A stretch of DNA of 24,515 bases, from the NCBI GenBank assembly GCA_023430315.1, contig JAEZAW010000025.1, positions 1 through 24,515 of the forward strand, given 5' to 3'. The notes below the pieces were generated by a model, which worked only from the letters and a program-made list of their open reading frames with translations, made no database searches and had not been told where the DNA came from. The translations under genes were made by a program, and so were the position numbers. Shown here piece after piece: positions 6,533 through 14,603 of this stretch. The DNA is from Pseudomonadota bacterium. GTDB lineage: Bacteria; Pseudomonadota; Alphaproteobacteria; Rhizobiales; Hyphomicrobiaceae. Position 1 is the first letter of the stretch. Each line of letters opens with the position of its first letter.

Positions 6533-7414
6533 TCAATCCAGGAAGCCGCCGAGGGCCTCGAGCACCGCGTTAGGCGCCTCCTCCGCGAGGTAGTGGCCAC
6601 TCGGGACGTCATGGCCTGAGACATCCCCCGCCGCGTACTTGCGCCAGATGGCGAGCGGGTCGTACCAGACGCCGATCTTGCCTTTGGAGCCCCACAGTAC
6701 CAGCAGCGGACAGGCGATCTTCGTGCCAGCCGCTCGGCTCTCACCATCGTGGACGATGTCGATGGTGGTCGCGGCGCGGTAGTCTTCGCACATACCGCGG
6801 ATCATCTCGGGATTGCGCGCGGCCTCGAGGTAATCCGCAAGGGCATCAGGCGCGAAGAAATTGCGATCCTTTGGCTCACGCGCCGTGTGGGCGAAGAACC
6901 ACTCCTCCGGCGCCTTGTTGATCAGCATCTCAGGGAATGGATGCGGCTGAGCGAACCAGAACCAGTGGTAGTAGCCGAGACCGAAGGCCATGTTCGCGCG
7001 CTCGAAGTGCTCGATGGTCGGCACAATGTCGAGGAGCGCGAGACGCTGGACGGCTTGCGGATGATCGAGCGCGAGGCGATGCGCGACACGGGCGCCGCGG
7101 TCATGGGCGACGACCTGGAACTGCGTGAAGCCCATCTCGGCCATGAGCTCGACCATGTCGCGTGCCATCTCGCGCTTGGCATAAGCCGTGTGGTCCGGCG
7201 TCGCTGGCGGTTTATGCGATCCGCCGTAACCGCGAAGATCGGGACAGACGACCGTGTAGCGGCGCGCGAGCGCTGGCGCCACTTTGTGCCACATGGCGTG
7301 TGTTTGCGGATTGCCATGCAGCAAGAGCAGCGGCGGTCCACTGCCGCCATGTCGCAACCGCATGATGCCGTCGCGCACGCGAATGTTGGTCAGCTTGAAG
7401 CCGTCGAAGAACAT
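6533..7414 (-). CDS. Alpha/beta hydrolase, haloacetate (fluoroacetate) dehalogenase family
   Basis: 293 aa. The whole active-site set of fluoroacetate dehalogenases is present: nucleophile D105 with R106 and R109 in HDRGARV, acid D129 (LLDI), halide-pocket H150-W151 (YYHWFW) and Y212 (CEDYRA), and H274 (SGHYLAEEAP). HGNPQTHAMWH (about 33-43) supplies the oxyanion region. Such enzymes hydrolyse haloacetates to glycolate and halide in the cytoplasm. The HWY halide pocket distinguishes them from epoxide hydrolases, although homologs without strong defluorinase activity exist. Start at 7414 because AAGGAG lies 7 bases upstream; the frame stays open to 7519 without start signals. It is a lone gene with no transporter or regulator beside it. 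Confidence 0.88.
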   Translation of the reverse strand: MFFDGFKLTNIRVRDGIMRLRHGGSGPPLLLLHGNPQTHAMWHKVAPALARRYTVVCPDLRGYGGSHKPPATPDHTAYAKREMARDMVELMAEMGFTQFQVVAHDRGARVAHRLALDHPQAVQRLALLDIVPTIEHFERANMAFGLGYYHWFWFAQPHPFPEMLINKAPEEWFFAHTAREPKDRNFFAPDALADYLEAARNPEMIRGMCEDYRAATTIDIVHDGESRAAGTKIACPLLVLWGSKGKIGVWYDPLAIWRKYAAGDVSGHDVPSGHYLAEEAPNAVLEALGGFLD

Positions 7415-7566
7415 GCAAGCTCCTTGCGAATGGTCTCCGGAGCCAATTCGGGTCGTCGACACAAGAAAAGCGCGGCGGTCGATATGGCGATCCCGGCGAT
7501 GTCCGCCAGAGGTGACCACACTCGACTGCCGCGCTCAATAGCTAGCGCGGTGCTACAGCCCCGCGA

Positions 7567-8043
7567 TTACTTCACATCGGCGGCGACCTTCATCGAGGTG
7601 ATCTTGTCGGGGTTCTGCACGGGCTCGCCGCGCTTGATCTTGTCGACGTTGTCCATGCCCTCGATGACCTGGCCCCAGACCGTGTACTGGCGGTCGAGGA
7701 AGCTCGCGTCGTCGAACACGATGAAGAACTGGCTGTTGGCGCTGTCCGGGTTCTGCGCCCGCGCCATCGAGCAAATACCGCGCACATGCGGCTCGGCATT
7801 GAACTCGGCTTTCAGGTTCGGGTGCTTCGAGCCGCCGGTGCCGGTGCCGTGCGGGCATCCGACCTGCGCCATGAAACCGTCGATCACGCGATGGAAGACG
7901 ATGCCGTCATAAAAACCCTCGCGGGCGAGCTGCTTGATGCGCTCGACGTGCTTCGGGGCCAGATCCGGCCGCAGCTTGATCACGACCTGACCCTTGGTCG
8001 TATCCATGATGATGGTGTTCTCGGGATCCTTGATGTCAGCCAT
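7567..8043 (-). CDS. ppiB: Peptidyl-prolyl cis-trans isomerase, cytoplasmic cyclophilin
   Basis: 158 aa with no signal peptide. Cyclophilin motifs: FHRVIDGFMAQVGCPHGTGT (catalytic Arg within FHRVI), MARAQNPDSANSQFFI and LDRQYTVWGQVIEGMDNVDK. It speeds isomerisation of X-Pro bonds in cytoplasmic proteins. AGGAG (in CAAAGGAGCC) precedes the ATG. It lies 46 bases after ppiA, of which it is a close paralog: the stretch LRPDLAPKHVER is identical in both. The pair probably arose by duplication and forms an operon with coaD. Confidence 0.94.
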   Translation of the reverse strand: MADIKDPENTIIMDTTKGQVVIKLRPDLAPKHVERIKQLAREGFYDGIVFHRVIDGFMAQVGCPHGTGTGGSKHPNLKAEFNAEPHVRGICSMARAQNPDSANSQFFIVFDDASFLDRQYTVWGQVIEGMDNVDKIKRGEPVQNPDKITSMKVAADVK

Positions 8044-8089
8044 AGCTGGCTCCTTTGCATTCTGTTCCGGTTTGAGGGAGGCGGCGCGC

Positions 8090-8632
8090 TCAGCGCTTCA
8101 CGTCGCCGAGAATATAGACCTTCTGCATAACGTCGGGCTTCGCCGGCGGTTCGCCCTTGGCAATTTTGTCAACGAACTCCATGCCTTCGACCACCTCACC
8201 CCAGAGCGTGTACTGGCCTGTGAGCTGGCGGCACTGGGCGCCGAAGCAGATGAAGAACTGGCTGTTCGCCGTATTGGGGTCGTTCGTGCGCGCGGCGCCG
8301 ACACTGCCGCGCTTGTAGACCTCCTGAGTGAACTCGGCCGGCAGATTACCGAGCTTGGAGCCCCCAGTTCCCGTGCCGGTTGGGTCCCCCGTCTGGGCCA
8401 TGAAACCCGCGATCACGCGGTGGAATTTCTGGTTGTTGTAGAAGCCCTGGCGCGCCAGCGTCTTGACGCGCTCAACATGCTTCGGGGCGAGATCCGGACG
8501 CAGCTTGATCACGACCGGGCCATCCTTGAGCTCGATGACCAGCGTATTCTGCGGATCGAGCTTGCCCTGGGCATGCGCGGGACCGAAGGCCGCGACGAGA
8601 GCGATAACCAGGCTCGCGATGAGCATTCTCAC
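8090..8632 (-). CDS. ppiA: Peptidyl-prolyl cis-trans isomerase, periplasmic cyclophilin
   Basis: 180 aa. A signal peptide (MRMLIASLVIALVAAFGPAHA, cut before QGKLD) targets it to the periplasm. The cyclophilin core shows FHRVIAGFMAQTGDPTGTGT, RTNDPNTANSQFFICFG and LTGQYTLWGEVVEGMEFVDK. Two Cys in FICFGAQCRQ could form a disulfide. The start is taken as GTG at 8632 because AAGGAG lies 9 bases upstream; the ATG two codons later is also possible. The open frame further upstream would bury the signal peptide. It lies between coaD and ppiB. Confidence 0.93.
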   Translation of the reverse strand: MRMLIASLVIALVAAFGPAHAQGKLDPQNTLVIELKDGPVVIKLRPDLAPKHVERVKTLARQGFYNNQKFHRVIAGFMAQTGDPTGTGTGGSKLGNLPAEFTQEVYKRGSVGAARTNDPNTANSQFFICFGAQCRQLTGQYTLWGEVVEGMEFVDKIAKGEPPAKPDVMQKVYILGDVKR

Positions 8633-8690
8633 GGCAATGAACTCCTTGATGAACTGCTTCTGTTGGAGGGGATCGCGCTGATACGGTCGG

Positions 8691-9191
8691 CTACTTTGCA
8701 GCCGCCTTGGCCTTGAGGGCACGAGCTACGTCGCGCGAGACGAAGGGTTTCACGTCGCCGCCCATGAGCGCGATCTGGCGCACGAGCGTGGCAGTGATGT
8801 GGCGCACGCCGGGACTCGCGGGCAGAAAGACCGTGTCGATATCTTCCGCCATCTCCCCGTTCATGCCGGCCATCTGCATTTCGTAGTCGAAGTCCGTCGC
8901 ATCGCGTACGCCTCGGAAGATGGCGTGCGCGCCGGCCTCCCGCGCCGCATCGACGACGAGACCGCTGAACGTCACGACCTCGATCGTGGCGCCGAATTCC
9001 TTGGCTGCAGCGCGCGTCTCGGCCTTGAGCATGGCGGTGCGCTCGGCAACTGTGAAGAGCGGCGTCTTGCCTGGGTGGATACCGATGCCGATGACGAGCT
9101 TATCGACGAGCGCGAGCGCGCGGCGCATGACATCGACGTGGCCGAGCGTCACGGGATCGAAGGAGCCGGAGTAGAAGCCAATGCGTGCCAT
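8691..9191 (-). CDS. coaD: Phosphopantetheine adenylyltransferase
   Basis: 166 aa, the usual size. The nucleotidyltransferase signature is at the N-terminus: YSGSFDPVTLGHVDVMRRA, with the T/HxGH motif as TLGH (residues 15-18). Further along are RGVRDATDFDYEMQMAGMN and the C-terminal TATLVRQIALMGGDVKPFV. It catalyses the fourth step of coenzyme A synthesis, transferring AMP from ATP to 4'-phosphopantetheine. It is first in the minus-strand coaD-ppiA-ppiB run, an order often found in Hyphomicrobiales. Confidence 0.96.
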   Translation of the reverse strand: MARIGFYSGSFDPVTLGHVDVMRRALALVDKLVIGIGIHPGKTPLFTVAERTAMLKAETRAAAKEFGATIEVVTFSGLVVDAAREAGAHAIFRGVRDATDFDYEMQMAGMNGEMAEDIDTVFLPASPGVRHITATLVRQIALMGGDVKPFVSRDVARALKAKAAAK

Positions 9192-9217
9192 GCGGTCCTC
9201 AGCTCATGCCTCATGCA

Positions 9218-9838
9218 TTACGTCGGCCGACGCAGCGTCGCGAGTACGGCGCCACCGGCCAGCAGCAGGCCGCCAGAGATGCCGTTGAGAACGCGCGCAT
9301 GGCGATCCGCAAAGACCATCCGCACCTTCGCGACGAGGAAGGTGTAGGTGATATCGACCGTGACCAGCGTCGCGACGAACACCGCGGCCAGCACCGCGAG
9401 CTGCGGTCCCGGCGCCTGCGCGGGATCGACGAACTGCGGCAGGAAAGCGCCGAGGAACAGCAGCACTTTGGGGTTCGACAGACTGACGATAAGGCCGTTG
9501 AAATAAAGCGAGCTGCCGTTGCGGGCGCGTACGGTCTGAACCGGCGGTGCCGTGTACGAGGCGTACAGCTGACGTGCGCCGAGGTAGATGAGATAGGCCG
9601 CGCCGACCCAGCGGATCAAGTCGAACCAATCCGACATGAAAACCATCACCGAGTTCATGCCGAGCGCGGCAATGGCGACCAGCGTGGAGAAGCCGGTGGT
9701 CGAACCGGCGAGCGTCCAAAGTCCACCCTTGAGGCCGTGCGCCGTTGTGTTGGCGATGATGAGACTCATATTCGGGCCTGGCGTGATCGCCAGGAAGATG
9801 CAGGCGACGAGAAACGCCGCGAGAATGCCCATGCTCAT
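9218..9838 (-). CDS. LysE/RhtB family amino-acid exporter
   Basis: 206 aa and very hydrophobic, with about six membrane helices. The family signature is present near the N-terminus (AITPGPNMSLIIANT), followed by GLKGGLWTLAGSTTG, RWVGAAYLIYLGARQLY and LSNPKVLLFLGAFLPQFVDP. Members export amino acids or derivatives such as homoserine and threonine across the inner membrane; the substrate here cannot be told. GAGG precedes the ATG at 9838; an in-frame ATG two codons later is an alternative. It lies 26 bases before coaD on the same strand, so it may share the coaD transcript. The GNAT gene to its right is divergent. Confidence 0.92.
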   Translation of the reverse strand: MSMGILAAFLVACIFLAITPGPNMSLIIANTTAHGLKGGLWTLAGSTTGFSTLVAIAALGMNSVMVFMSDWFDLIRWVGAAYLIYLGARQLYASYTAPPVQTVRARNGSSLYFNGLIVSLSNPKVLLFLGAFLPQFVDPAQAPGPQLAVLAAVFVATLVTVDITYTFLVAKVRMVFADRHARVLNGISGGLLLAGGAVLATLRRPT

Positions 9839-9953
9839 GTGATCAGCCTCGGAGTGGATCGCGGCAGGACGGCCGACGCCCTGCTATATAGATGCCGAGC
9901 GCGGCTGTCACGGCCTGCGACCACACGCCTTCATCGTTTCCGGACCGCCGTAC

Positions 9954-10436
9954 ATGCCCAAATTATCATTCAGGATCAGCCCCGTAAGCACTGTCGAGGA
10001 GATTGCGACGGCGTCGGCATTGTTTCGCGCCTATGCAGAAGCGCTCGGGGTCGACCTCTCATTTCAGGATTTTGAAGGTGAGCTGGCATCGCTACCCGGC
10101 AAGTATGCGCCGCCCAAAGGCGAATTGCTGCTCGCACGCGGCGCTGGGAGCGAGCCTTTGGGCTGTGTCGCCATGAGACCCATGAGCGAGGACGGCTGCT
10201 GCGAGATGAAGCGTCTGTACGTAGCACCCTCGACGCGCGGGTCGGGCCTCGGTCTGGCACTCGTCGAAGCCATCGTCGCGGCGGCGCATCGTGCGGGCTA
10301 CCGCGAAATGCGGCTCGATACATTGCCGACGATGACCACGGCCCTTTCGCTCTACGAGCGCCAGGGCTTCGTCCGTATCGCGCCGTACTACGACACGCCG
10401 ATCGCCGGCACGGTGTTCATGGCGAAGCAGCTCTGA
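9954..10436 (+). CDS. GNAT family N-acetyltransferase
   Basis: 160 aa. The acetyl-CoA binding motif A is visible as CEMKRLYVAPSTRGSGLGLA (R/Q-x-x-G-x-G/A at residues 95-100), followed by LVEAIVAAAHRAGYREMRLD and the motif B region LYERQGFVRIAPYY. Proteins of this size acetylate small amines or other acceptors; the substrate is unknown. No good Shine-Dalgarno is seen before the ATG at 9954. The gene is divergent from the LysE-type exporter and converges on thiD, with only 4 bases between the stop codons. Confidence 0.9.
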   Translation: MPKLSFRISPVSTVEEIATASALFRAYAEALGVDLSFQDFEGELASLPGKYAPPKGELLLARGAGSEPLGCVAMRPMSEDGCCEMKRLYVAPSTRGSGLGLALVEAIVAAAHRAGYREMRLDTLPTMTTALSLYERQGFVRIAPYYDTPIAGTVFMAKQL

Positions 10437-10440
10437 GCCT

Positions 10441-11262
10441 CTACACCGGCGGTCCGTTGCGGCGGATGGCGTAGAGATGATCGACGGGGCCGTTGCCTTT
10501 GCCGATCGGATTCTTGGCGCCGTGCACGATGGCATCCTGGATGAAGGCCTTGGACCGCTGCACGGCTTCCGTGAGGTCGGCACCCGTCGCGAGAAACGCG
10601 GCAATGGCTGCCGAGAGCGTGCAGCCCGTACCGTGCGTATGACGCGTGTCGATGCGCGGAGTCGCGAGCCGCAGTGTTGGCCCCTCTGCTTCGATCAGCA
10701 GATCGACCGCATCGACGCTGCTGCCGTGCCCGCCCTTCATCAGCACGGCCTTGCAGCCGAAGCGGCGGCAAATCTCACGACCTTGCTCCTCGATCTCGCT
10801 GTCGGTCTTAGCCTCTGTCGTATCGAGCAAACGCGCCGCCTCCGGCAGGTTCGGCGTGACTACGCGCGCGCGCGGCAGCAGAACATGGCGCACGGCATCG
10901 ATTGCTTCCGCCTCGAGCAGCACGTCGCCACTCGTCGCCACCATGACCGGATCGACGACGAGCGGGATCTCGGGAAATTCCGCGAGCGTCTTGACCACGG
11001 CGTCGATCACTGCGGCCGTCGCCAGCATCCCCGTCTTTGCCGCGCCGACATGTAGGTCCGTCATGACCGAGCGGATTTGCTGCGCAACAAAGGGCGGATC
11101 GACGGGCAGCACGCCCTGAACGCCTTGCGTATTCTGCGCAGTAAGCGCCGTGAGCACGCTCGCACCATAGACGCCGAGCGCCGTAAACGTCTTGAGATCC
11201 GCCTGAATGCCGGCACCGCCCGAGCTGTCCGATCCGGCAATGGTGAGAGCTATGGGAACCAT
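10441..11262 (-). CDS. thiD: Hydroxymethylpyrimidine/phosphomethylpyrimidine kinase
   Basis: 273 aa. Ribokinase-fold kinase motifs: IAGSDSSGGAGIQADLKTF at residues 8-26, AKTGMLATAAVI, LVVDPVMVATSGDVLL, VVTPNLPEAARLL, LMKGGH and the anion-hole DTRHTHGTGCTLSAAIA near residue 215. It phosphorylates HMP and HMP-P in thiamine pyrophosphate synthesis. It starts 27 bases after ccdA on the same strand and is the last gene of the sox-ccdA run, an unusual place for it. No TPP riboswitch is visible in that short gap, so it likely depends on transcription from upstream. Confidence 0.95.
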   Translation of the reverse strand: MVPIALTIAGSDSSGGAGIQADLKTFTALGVYGASVLTALTAQNTQGVQGVLPVDPPFVAQQIRSVMTDLHVGAAKTGMLATAAVIDAVVKTLAEFPEIPLVVDPVMVATSGDVLLEAEAIDAVRHVLLPRARVVTPNLPEAARLLDTTEAKTDSEIEEQGREICRRFGCKAVLMKGGHGSSVDAVDLLIEAEGPTLRLATPRIDTRHTHGTGCTLSAAIAAFLATGADLTEAVQRSKAFIQDAIVHGAKNPIGKGNGPVDHLYAIRRNGPPV

Positions 11263-11289
11263 GACGCGATGCCTCGTCTCGTGTCGGCG

Positions 11290-12090
11290 CTACTGCCCGA
11301 CCCCCTTCTTGAGAATTTCGCCCTGCAGATCCTTGGGCGTGCCCCAGCTTTCGATCTCCGCCAGGAAGGGCACGTTGTCGATCAGCCATTGACCGATCCA
11401 TGCGATCGACCCCGTCAGGAATGCAATGCCTGTGAGGATCAACAGCACGCCCATGACCTTCTCGACCTTACTGAGATGACCGCGGAATCGTTGCATGAAG
11501 CCGAGGAACGGCCGGATGGCCACGGCGGCGAGCACGAAGGGAATGCCGAGTCCGAGCGAATACACGGCAAGCATTCTGACGCCGGTGCCGAGGCTCCCCA
11601 CGCGTGCAGCGAGGGGCAACACCGCGGCATGGATCGGACCGATGCACGGCGTCCAGCCAATGGCAAAGGCCAGTCCGAGAACATAGGCGCCGAGGTAGCT
11701 CGCGCCCTGGATCTTGGCACGGTAGCGCTTGTCGCTGAGCAGGAACGGGATGTGCAGCAGCCCGAGGAAGTGCAGCCCGAAAAGGATGATCACGCCGCCG
11801 GCGACCATCGACATCTCGTATTTGTAGGTCTGGATGAACTGGCCGAACATCGAGGCCCCGGCGCCGAGCCCGACGAACACCGTCGAGAAGCCGAGCACGA
11901 AGCACACAGAGCCGAGCACCACGCGGCCCCACGCCCCGCGATCGATGCTCCCATTCGCGGCAATTTCCTCGACCGACCGGCCGCCGATGTAGCTGAGATA
12001 GGGCGGCACAAGCGGCAGCACGCACGGCGAGAGGAAGCTCAGCAGCCCCGCCAAAGCTATGCCTAAGTAGATGTAGAGATCCGCCAGCAC
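11290..12090 (-). CDS. ccdA: CcdA/DsbD-type thiol-disulfide transporter (SoxV-like by context)
   Basis: 266 aa with about six membrane helices. The two conserved membrane Cys are present: C23 in LSFLSPCVLPLVPPYLSYIG and C149 in AFAIGWTPCIGP. CcdA moves electrons from cytoplasmic thioredoxin to the periplasm, where they keep haem-binding Cys of apocytochromes c reduced; the related SoxV serves Sox proteins. Here it follows soxB by 91 bases, so supply of reductant for SoxXA haem attachment or for a Sox thioredoxin is likely. The start is GTG at 12090 with AGGAG 6 bases upstream. The C-terminal 35 residues (after about 230) form a polar tail. Confidence 0.92.
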   Translation of the reverse strand: MLADLYIYLGIALAGLLSFLSPCVLPLVPPYLSYIGGRSVEEIAANGSIDRGAWGRVVLGSVCFVLGFSTVFVGLGAGASMFGQFIQTYKYEMSMVAGGVIILFGLHFLGLLHIPFLLSDKRYRAKIQGASYLGAYVLGLAFAIGWTPCIGPIHAAVLPLAARVGSLGTGVRMLAVYSLGLGIPFVLAAVAIRPFLGFMQRFRGHLSKVEKVMGVLLILTGIAFLTGSIAWIGQWLIDNVPFLAEIESWGTPKDLQGEILKKGVGQ

Positions 12091-12181
12091 GGCGCGCTCC
12101 TGTTCGGGCAGAGCCCCCGGCTCTTCACGGCGCCAGCAAGACGATCAGCCCGGTGAAGTCAATCCCTGCGGACGCGGTGTC

Positions 12182-13900
12182 TCACATGGCTCTGCGGACG
12201 ATCCGCACCGGCGGGCTTGCGATATCCGTAACGACCTGACGTTTGCGCAGATGGCTGGCGACGAGATCCCAGATCGGCGGCCCTTCCGTATTCTCGTTGA
12301 TCGAGGCCCATCCGGCGACCGTATAAGCGAATGCCGCTTCGATTGGTTCACCCGTGCGCAGCAGCCGCATGTCCGAGATACGCTGCCCCATGGGCGCATC
12401 GACGTCGATCGTGAAGCTCATGCCGCCGACACGGACCATGTCGCCGCCTTGCTGGTAATAGGGATCGGGATTGAAGAGATTGTCGGCCACGTCCTCGAGG
12501 ATGGCCTTGATCATATCGCCGCGGAAGGGCAGGCGATAAACGCTCGGATAGGTCAGGGCCGTGGCGTTGTAGACATCGTCCCAGGTAATGGCCTGCCCCG
12601 GCACGAGCGACGTGCCCCAGCGGAATCCCGGCGAGAAGCAGATCTCGGCATCGCGCTCCGAGAGGAGTGCCTCGCAGATGAGGTCGTCGAGCGTGCCGGC
12701 AAAGTTTCCGCGACGGTAGAGGAGCGTGTCCGTACGTGCGAGCTCGGTCGAGAGCATGGCTTCGTGCGGCGCGCGAACGTCCTCGATCAATCGCGCCATC
12801 TCGGGATCCGGCGCGATGACATCCGCGAGCACGGGCATGAGGGCGTAACTGTAGTCGGCTATGCGACCGCCCCTCACATCGAGATCGAGGCGCGAAAGGA
12901 ATTTCCCGCTCGAACCCGAGGTGATCAGCAGCGTTGTGCCGACGCGCTCGGGACGCGGAATGGCATCATGCGTATGTGCGGTCAGGATGACGTCGATGCC
13001 TTCGACGCGCCCCGCGAGCTTGCGATCGACATCAAAGCCGTTGTGCGAATTGAGCACCACGATCTCGGCGCCGGCAGCACGGACGGCAGCAACATTGCGG
13101 CGCACTTCCTCCTCGCGAATGCCGAACGACCACGCCGGCATCATCCAGCGCGGGTTGGCAATCGGTGTATAGGGAAAGGCCTGGCCGATCACGCCGATGC
13201 GCACGCCGCCCTTCTCGTAAATGCGCCAGGGCTTGAAGACCGGCTCATCGAACTCGTTGTCCATGATATTGCCGGCGAGGAAGTCGAGCCGCGCCGAGCC
13301 GCGCTCGTGCATGTCGCCAAACAGCGCACGCACGCGCTCGTGGCCGAGCGTGAACTCCCAGTGCGCTGTCATCGCGTCGACGCCCAGCGCCTCGGCGACG
13401 CGCAGCATGTCGGCGCCCCTCGTATGGAGCGCCGTGTACGAGCCGTGCAGTGTATCGCCGCCGTCGAGCAGCAGCGTGCGCTCGGCACCCCGCTCCGCGC
13501 GGACAGCCTTCACAAGCGTCGCAAGACGATCCATGCCGCCGACGCGCCCGTAATCCCTAGCGAGCACCTCGAAATCGGCCGACGAGAGCATGTAGGCCTC
13601 GGCCGAGCCGGGGGCGATGCCGTAGTGGGCGAGGAACTCGCGATCCGTGAGATGCGGTGGCAGCCCGCGCACAGCACCGACGCCGAGATTGACCGAGGGC
13701 TCGCGAAAATAGACCGGGCGGAGCTGCGCGTGGCAGTCCGAGAAGTGCAGAATGGTGACTTGCCCTTTGGCCTCAAAGCGCAGGATGTCCGCCTGGCGGA
13801 GACCGCGGCGCAGGGCCTGGCCGAGCGCTGCCGTGCCCGCGAGCCCCGTCAGCGCGCCGGCCGCCAGGGCCACCTGCAGAAACTCGCGGCGCGAGTGCAT
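12182..13900 (-). CDS. soxB: Thiosulfohydrolase SoxB
   Basis: 572 aa, a typical length. A twin-arginine signal (HSRREFLQVALAAGALTGLA) marks export of a folded, metal-containing protein. The 5'-nucleotidase/metallophosphatase fold shows D55-x-H57 (LHFSDCHAQLRP), DGGDTLHGSYTALHTRG (about 146-162), TAHWEFTLG (about 178-186), NSHNGFDVDRKLA and TAHTHDA. The C-terminal domain has the SoxB hallmark QQGGDMVRVGGMSF. It removes sulfate hydrolytically from SoxY-bound S-sulfonate in the periplasm, using a dinuclear Mn centre. Start at 13900 on signal-peptide logic plus GAGGA 8 bases upstream. It lies 77 bases after soxX. Confidence 0.95.
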   Translation of the reverse strand: MHSRREFLQVALAAGALTGLAGTAALGQALRRGLRQADILRFEAKGQVTILHFSDCHAQLRPVYFREPSVNLGVGAVRGLPPHLTDREFLAHYGIAPGSAEAYMLSSADFEVLARDYGRVGGMDRLATLVKAVRAERGAERTLLLDGGDTLHGSYTALHTRGADMLRVAEALGVDAMTAHWEFTLGHERVRALFGDMHERGSARLDFLAGNIMDNEFDEPVFKPWRIYEKGGVRIGVIGQAFPYTPIANPRWMMPAWSFGIREEEVRRNVAAVRAAGAEIVVLNSHNGFDVDRKLAGRVEGIDVILTAHTHDAIPRPERVGTTLLITSGSSGKFLSRLDLDVRGGRIADYSYALMPVLADVIAPDPEMARLIEDVRAPHEAMLSTELARTDTLLYRRGNFAGTLDDLICEALLSERDAEICFSPGFRWGTSLVPGQAITWDDVYNATALTYPSVYRLPFRGDMIKAILEDVADNLFNPDPYYQQGGDMVRVGGMSFTIDVDAPMGQRISDMRLLRTGEPIEAAFAYTVAGWASINENTEGPPIWDLVASHLRKRQVVTDIASPPVRIVRRAM

Positions 13901-13977
13901 CGTGCCAGTCCTCAGTCCGACTTCAGTCAGGCGAAAGGCGGCACCCGCTGCCAGCGGGTTACCGCCCCACACGTCAT

Positions 13978-14592
13978 CTACTTATTGACCGGGCTCTCGG
14001 GGCTCATGACCAGCGCCACGAGATCCTTGATCTGGTCGATCGTGAGCACCGCATTTGTCCCGAAACGCGGCATGAGCGAACACGGGAAGGAAGCGTGCGC
14101 ATTGTAGATCTTATCGTACACGGCCTTCACATCGGCCTCAGCGTATTTACGGATTTTTCCGTACTCGCGAAGGCTCGGACCGACCGTGCCATAGCTGAGC
14201 TCCGTCTGCGTCATCTGATGGCACGCATAGCAGTTGCCGCCCGCCGGGTTCCGCGGCGGGTAGTCGGTAAAGCGCATGCCGTAACCACTCTGCGCCCACT
14301 GCTCGCCCTTCTTCCAGTCGCCCATGAGCTTGCCGTCGTCGGGGTATTTGATCGTGGCCTTGGCGGCCGCCATGATCTTGTCGCCTTCGGCAGCTGAAGG
14401 CGCATTGCGCGTCGCACTGCACACCTTCATCGTCTCGTCCTGGTCGGCGCGTCCAGCCCAGTCCTTCGGCGCCTGCGAGAAAGCGAACTTCATCAGGACA
14501 TCGGCGTGCAGCGGATCGAGTTTCACATCCTGAGCCGAGGTAGGTGAAGCGAGAGCCGCTGCGAATATCGTGAGGATAAGATGCTTTTTCAT
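13978..14592 (-). CDS. soxX: Sulfur-oxidation c-type cytochrome SoxX
   Basis: 204 aa, in the longer SoxX class. A signal peptide (MKKHLILTIFAAALASPTSA) precedes the mature protein. The single haem site is CYACH (about 121-125) within GGNCYACHQMTQ, and the distal Met is in CSLMPRFGTN (about 174). With SoxA it forms the haem enzyme that links thiosulfate to SoxY. Start at 14592: AGGAGG is 6 bases away; a second ATG at 14595 is only 3 bases from it. The ribosome binding site overlaps the soxA stop codon, so translation is probably coupled. Confidence 0.94.
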   Translation of the reverse strand: MKKHLILTIFAAALASPTSAQDVKLDPLHADVLMKFAFSQAPKDWAGRADQDETMKVCSATRNAPSAAEGDKIMAAAKATIKYPDDGKLMGDWKKGEQWAQSGYGMRFTDYPPRNPAGGNCYACHQMTQTELSYGTVGPSLREYGKIRKYAEADVKAVYDKIYNAHASFPCSLMPRFGTNAVLTIDQIKDLVALVMSPESPVNK

Positions 14593-14603
14593 CATCCGCC
14601 TCC

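Noticed and set aside
7567..8632. ppiA and ppiB as one frameshifted or duplicated pseudogene
   Set aside because: Both are full-length with intact cyclophilin motifs, separate ribosome binding sites and different targeting (one has a signal peptide).
11263..11289. Possible TPP riboswitch before thiD
   Set aside because: Only 27 bases separate ccdA and thiD, too short for a THI element, and no conserved core is visible.
12251..14107. A 618-codon open frame on the plus strand
   Set aside because: It is antisense to soxB, whose protein matches its family throughout. The antisense translation is rich in Arg, His, Asp and Glu without family motifs, as expected from GC-rich codon shadows.
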